Positions 63,701 through 64,000 of a stretch of DNA of 64,000 bases are shown here, one piece after another; the first letter of the stretch is position 1; the number at the start of each line of letters is the position of its first letter. Made by a program: the position numbers and the translations under genes. Source of the stretch: Heliopora coerulea (Eukaryota; Cnidaria; Anthozoa; Scleralcyonacea; Helioporidae); assembly GCA_030142905.1 (NCBI GenBank), contig JASJOG010000022.1, forward strand, positions 688,501 through 752,500, read 5' to 3'. The notes under the pieces are model-generated. The model was not told the DNA's origin. It made no database searches and saw only the letters and a list, made by a program, of their open reading frames with translations.

Positions 63701-64000
63701 ATACCTGATTACACTAACGTTAACAACAACAAAAATAAGACCAACAACAACAATAACAATGAGTTTTTCCTTTTAGATTGCTCCATGGGACGCAACGCTA
63801 CGGTCAAAGAGAGGAGAGTGTTATGAGACTATGGGAGAGTGGTACAAAGCCATTGCTGACATTAAGTATGTACTGTAATCTACTACGTCCATGGCGTGGT
63901 GTCTCAGTCAACCAAGACACATACACTACATTTACCGGACCATACCCCATCCTAATTATTTCGAATTGAGAAAGAACACAGTTCGAAATACATACCTGTA
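54732..64000 (+). CDS. DNAJC3: DNAJC3 / p58IPK ER co-chaperone, 5' part (7 exons, 200 residues)
   Basis: An endoplasmic reticulum TPR and J-domain protein that presents unfolded clients to BiP and is induced by the unfolded protein response. Exons 54732-54795, 54934-55038, 57945-58069, 58913-58987, 61439-61477, 61709-61813, 63777-63865 join with continuous phase. Identity comes from GMKLVSAGQLSDALSHYHAA (human GKKLLAAGQLADALSQFHAA), YFKRATVLMAMGRSRAALPD (human YYRRATVFLAMGKSKAALPD), AFLQRGNVHLKRGESDLAHI and IAPWDATLRSKRGECYETMG (human VWDAELRELRAECFIKEG). This covers the signal peptide and about the first four TPRs. The remaining TPRs and the C-terminal J domain lie beyond base 64000; the last exon ends in phase 2 at GTATGT. 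Confidence 0.95.
54934..55038 (+). CDS. DNAJC3: DNAJC3 exon 2, TPR1
   Basis: Residues 22-56. VDGANEEVNQHLAMGMKLVS then AGQLSDALSHYHAAV is the first TPR. Acceptor CTGAATAG, donor GTATGC, phase 1 in and out. Confidence 0.95.
55039..57944. other. DNAJC3: DNAJC3 intron 2
   Basis: 2.9 kb, AT-rich, pyrimidine-rich acceptor at its end. Contains a tRNA-like relic at 57540-57600 and an ACCAATACCAATAAACTTTA repeat tail near 56062. Nothing else supported. Confidence 0.7.
57945..58069 (+). CDS. DNAJC3: DNAJC3 exon 3, TPR2
   Basis: Residues 57-98, EGDSSNFLTYFKRATVLMAM then GRSRAALPDLDQSIKLNPKF. Classic TPR consensus (A-LPDL--SI-LNP-F). Acceptor TTCCAG, donor GTATTA, phase 0 out. Confidence 0.95.
58913..58987 (+). 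CDS. DNAJC3: DNAJC3 exon 4, TPR3
   Basis: Residues 99-123, AFLQRGNVHLKRGESDLAHI then DFEAV; acceptor ATTTTAG, donor GTAAGC, phase 0/0. Confidence 0.94.
58988..61438. other. DNAJC3: DNAJC3 intron 4
   Basis: 2.45 kb. Holds a (TG)n run near 60747-60767 and the palindrome at 60530-60674. No exon or RNA gene seen. Confidence 0.7.
60530..60674. repeat. Palindrome with 50-base arms in DNAJC3 intron 4
   Basis: Arms ACATGTTAGTGATGGTAGAT..AAAGACTG and CAGTCTTT..ATCTACCATCACTAACATGT are inverted copies with few mismatches. The spacer begins CTGAAGATGACTGCC, like a hammerhead start, but lacks the GAAA element. Confidence 0.85.
61439..61477 (+). CDS. DNAJC3: DNAJC3 exon 5
   Basis: 39-base exon LRLDSNNEEALKQ, the end of TPR3 and the linker. 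Acceptor TTTACAG, donor GTATGG, phase 0/0. Matches the human VLKSNPSENEEKEAQ linker in position. Confidence 0.85.
61530..61612. repeat. (TTTA)n-rich microsatellite
   Basis: Imperfect TTTA/TTTG tetranucleotide run in DNAJC3 intron 5. Confidence 0.85.
61709..61813 (+). CDS. DNAJC3: DNAJC3 exon 6, TPR4
   Basis: Residues 137-171, LSLIEPFKTYVEHGDELLNM then GDYQSAIEQLTKALE. Acceptor TTTTGCAG, donor GTTAGT, phase 0/0. The open frame runs on into the intron, but GTTAGT is the expected boundary. Confidence 0.93.
62311..62996. mobile_element. Long-inverted-repeat DNA element in DNAJC3 intron 6
   Basis: Arms of about 114 bases (62311-62424 and 62882-62996) are inverted, e.g. TTTTGACAGAAAGAGACATC / GATGTCTCTTTCTGTCAAAA and AACGCGCAACATTATCTAAG / CTTTGATAATGTTGCGCGTT. 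The spacer is non-coding. Target duplication not resolved. Confidence 0.8.
63777..63865 (+). CDS. DNAJC3: DNAJC3 exon 7, TPR5 start
   Basis: Residues 172-200 plus two bases, IAPWDATLRSKRGECYETMG then EWYKAIADI. Acceptor CTTTTAG, donor GTATGT. Last exon inside the window. Confidence 0.94.

Noticed and set aside
1..64000. CRISPR arrays, operons, bacterial promoters
   Set aside because: The window is eukaryotic; regular tandem repeats here are satellites with no unique spacers.

Overview
This is an animal nuclear genome window: AT-rich, intron-dense and full of old transposable elements. Two protein-coding genes can be reconstructed exon by exon from splice signals, phase continuity and family resemblance. 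The style of the genes and the repeat content (Penelope-like retroelements with hammerhead-like repeats, hAT elements and MITEs, degenerate CR1/L2-like reverse transcriptases) suggest a cnidarian, probably an anthozoan such as a stony coral. That taxonomic call is inference; no species is claimed.

Regions: (1) 1-9067 is downstream of the first gene and holds transposon remnants (a GIY-YIG fragment near 2.1-2.5 kb, a TTAA-flanked inverted-repeat element at 4358-5201, a MITE at 6858-7099) plus one orphan terminal-exon-like ORF at 3639-3762. (2) 9068-48729, minus strand, is a CEP295 (KIAA1731, the Drosophila Ana1 family) orthologue of about 1.65 kresidues. I traced 20 exons, from a start at 48729 matching the conserved N-terminus to a stop at 9068 after the ALMS motif. 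One junction (16312 to 15415) is unresolved. Its introns are packed with repeats: a deleted hAT inside a palindromic element, a polypurine satellite, a degenerate minisatellite, Penelope remnants, two LINE fragments and several MITEs with target-site duplications. (3) 48730-54731 is intergenic and holds a pogo/Tigger-type MITE, a THAP-domain fragment and two weak candidate exons. (4) 54732-64000, plus strand, is the 5' part (7 exons, 200 residues) of DNAJC3/p58IPK, an endoplasmic reticulum TPR/J-domain co-chaperone; the J domain lies beyond the window. A perfect ER-stress response element (CCAAT-N9-CCACG) sits 96 bp before its start codon.

The two genes are divergent and functionally unrelated: a centriole assembly factor and a chaperone of the unfolded protein response. 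The observations most worth checking are the set of hammerhead-ribozyme-like cores, often within inverted repeats and once next to a Penelope GIY-YIG fragment; the conserved ERSE; a 124-residue tandem duplication inside CEP295; and the nested hAT insertion.
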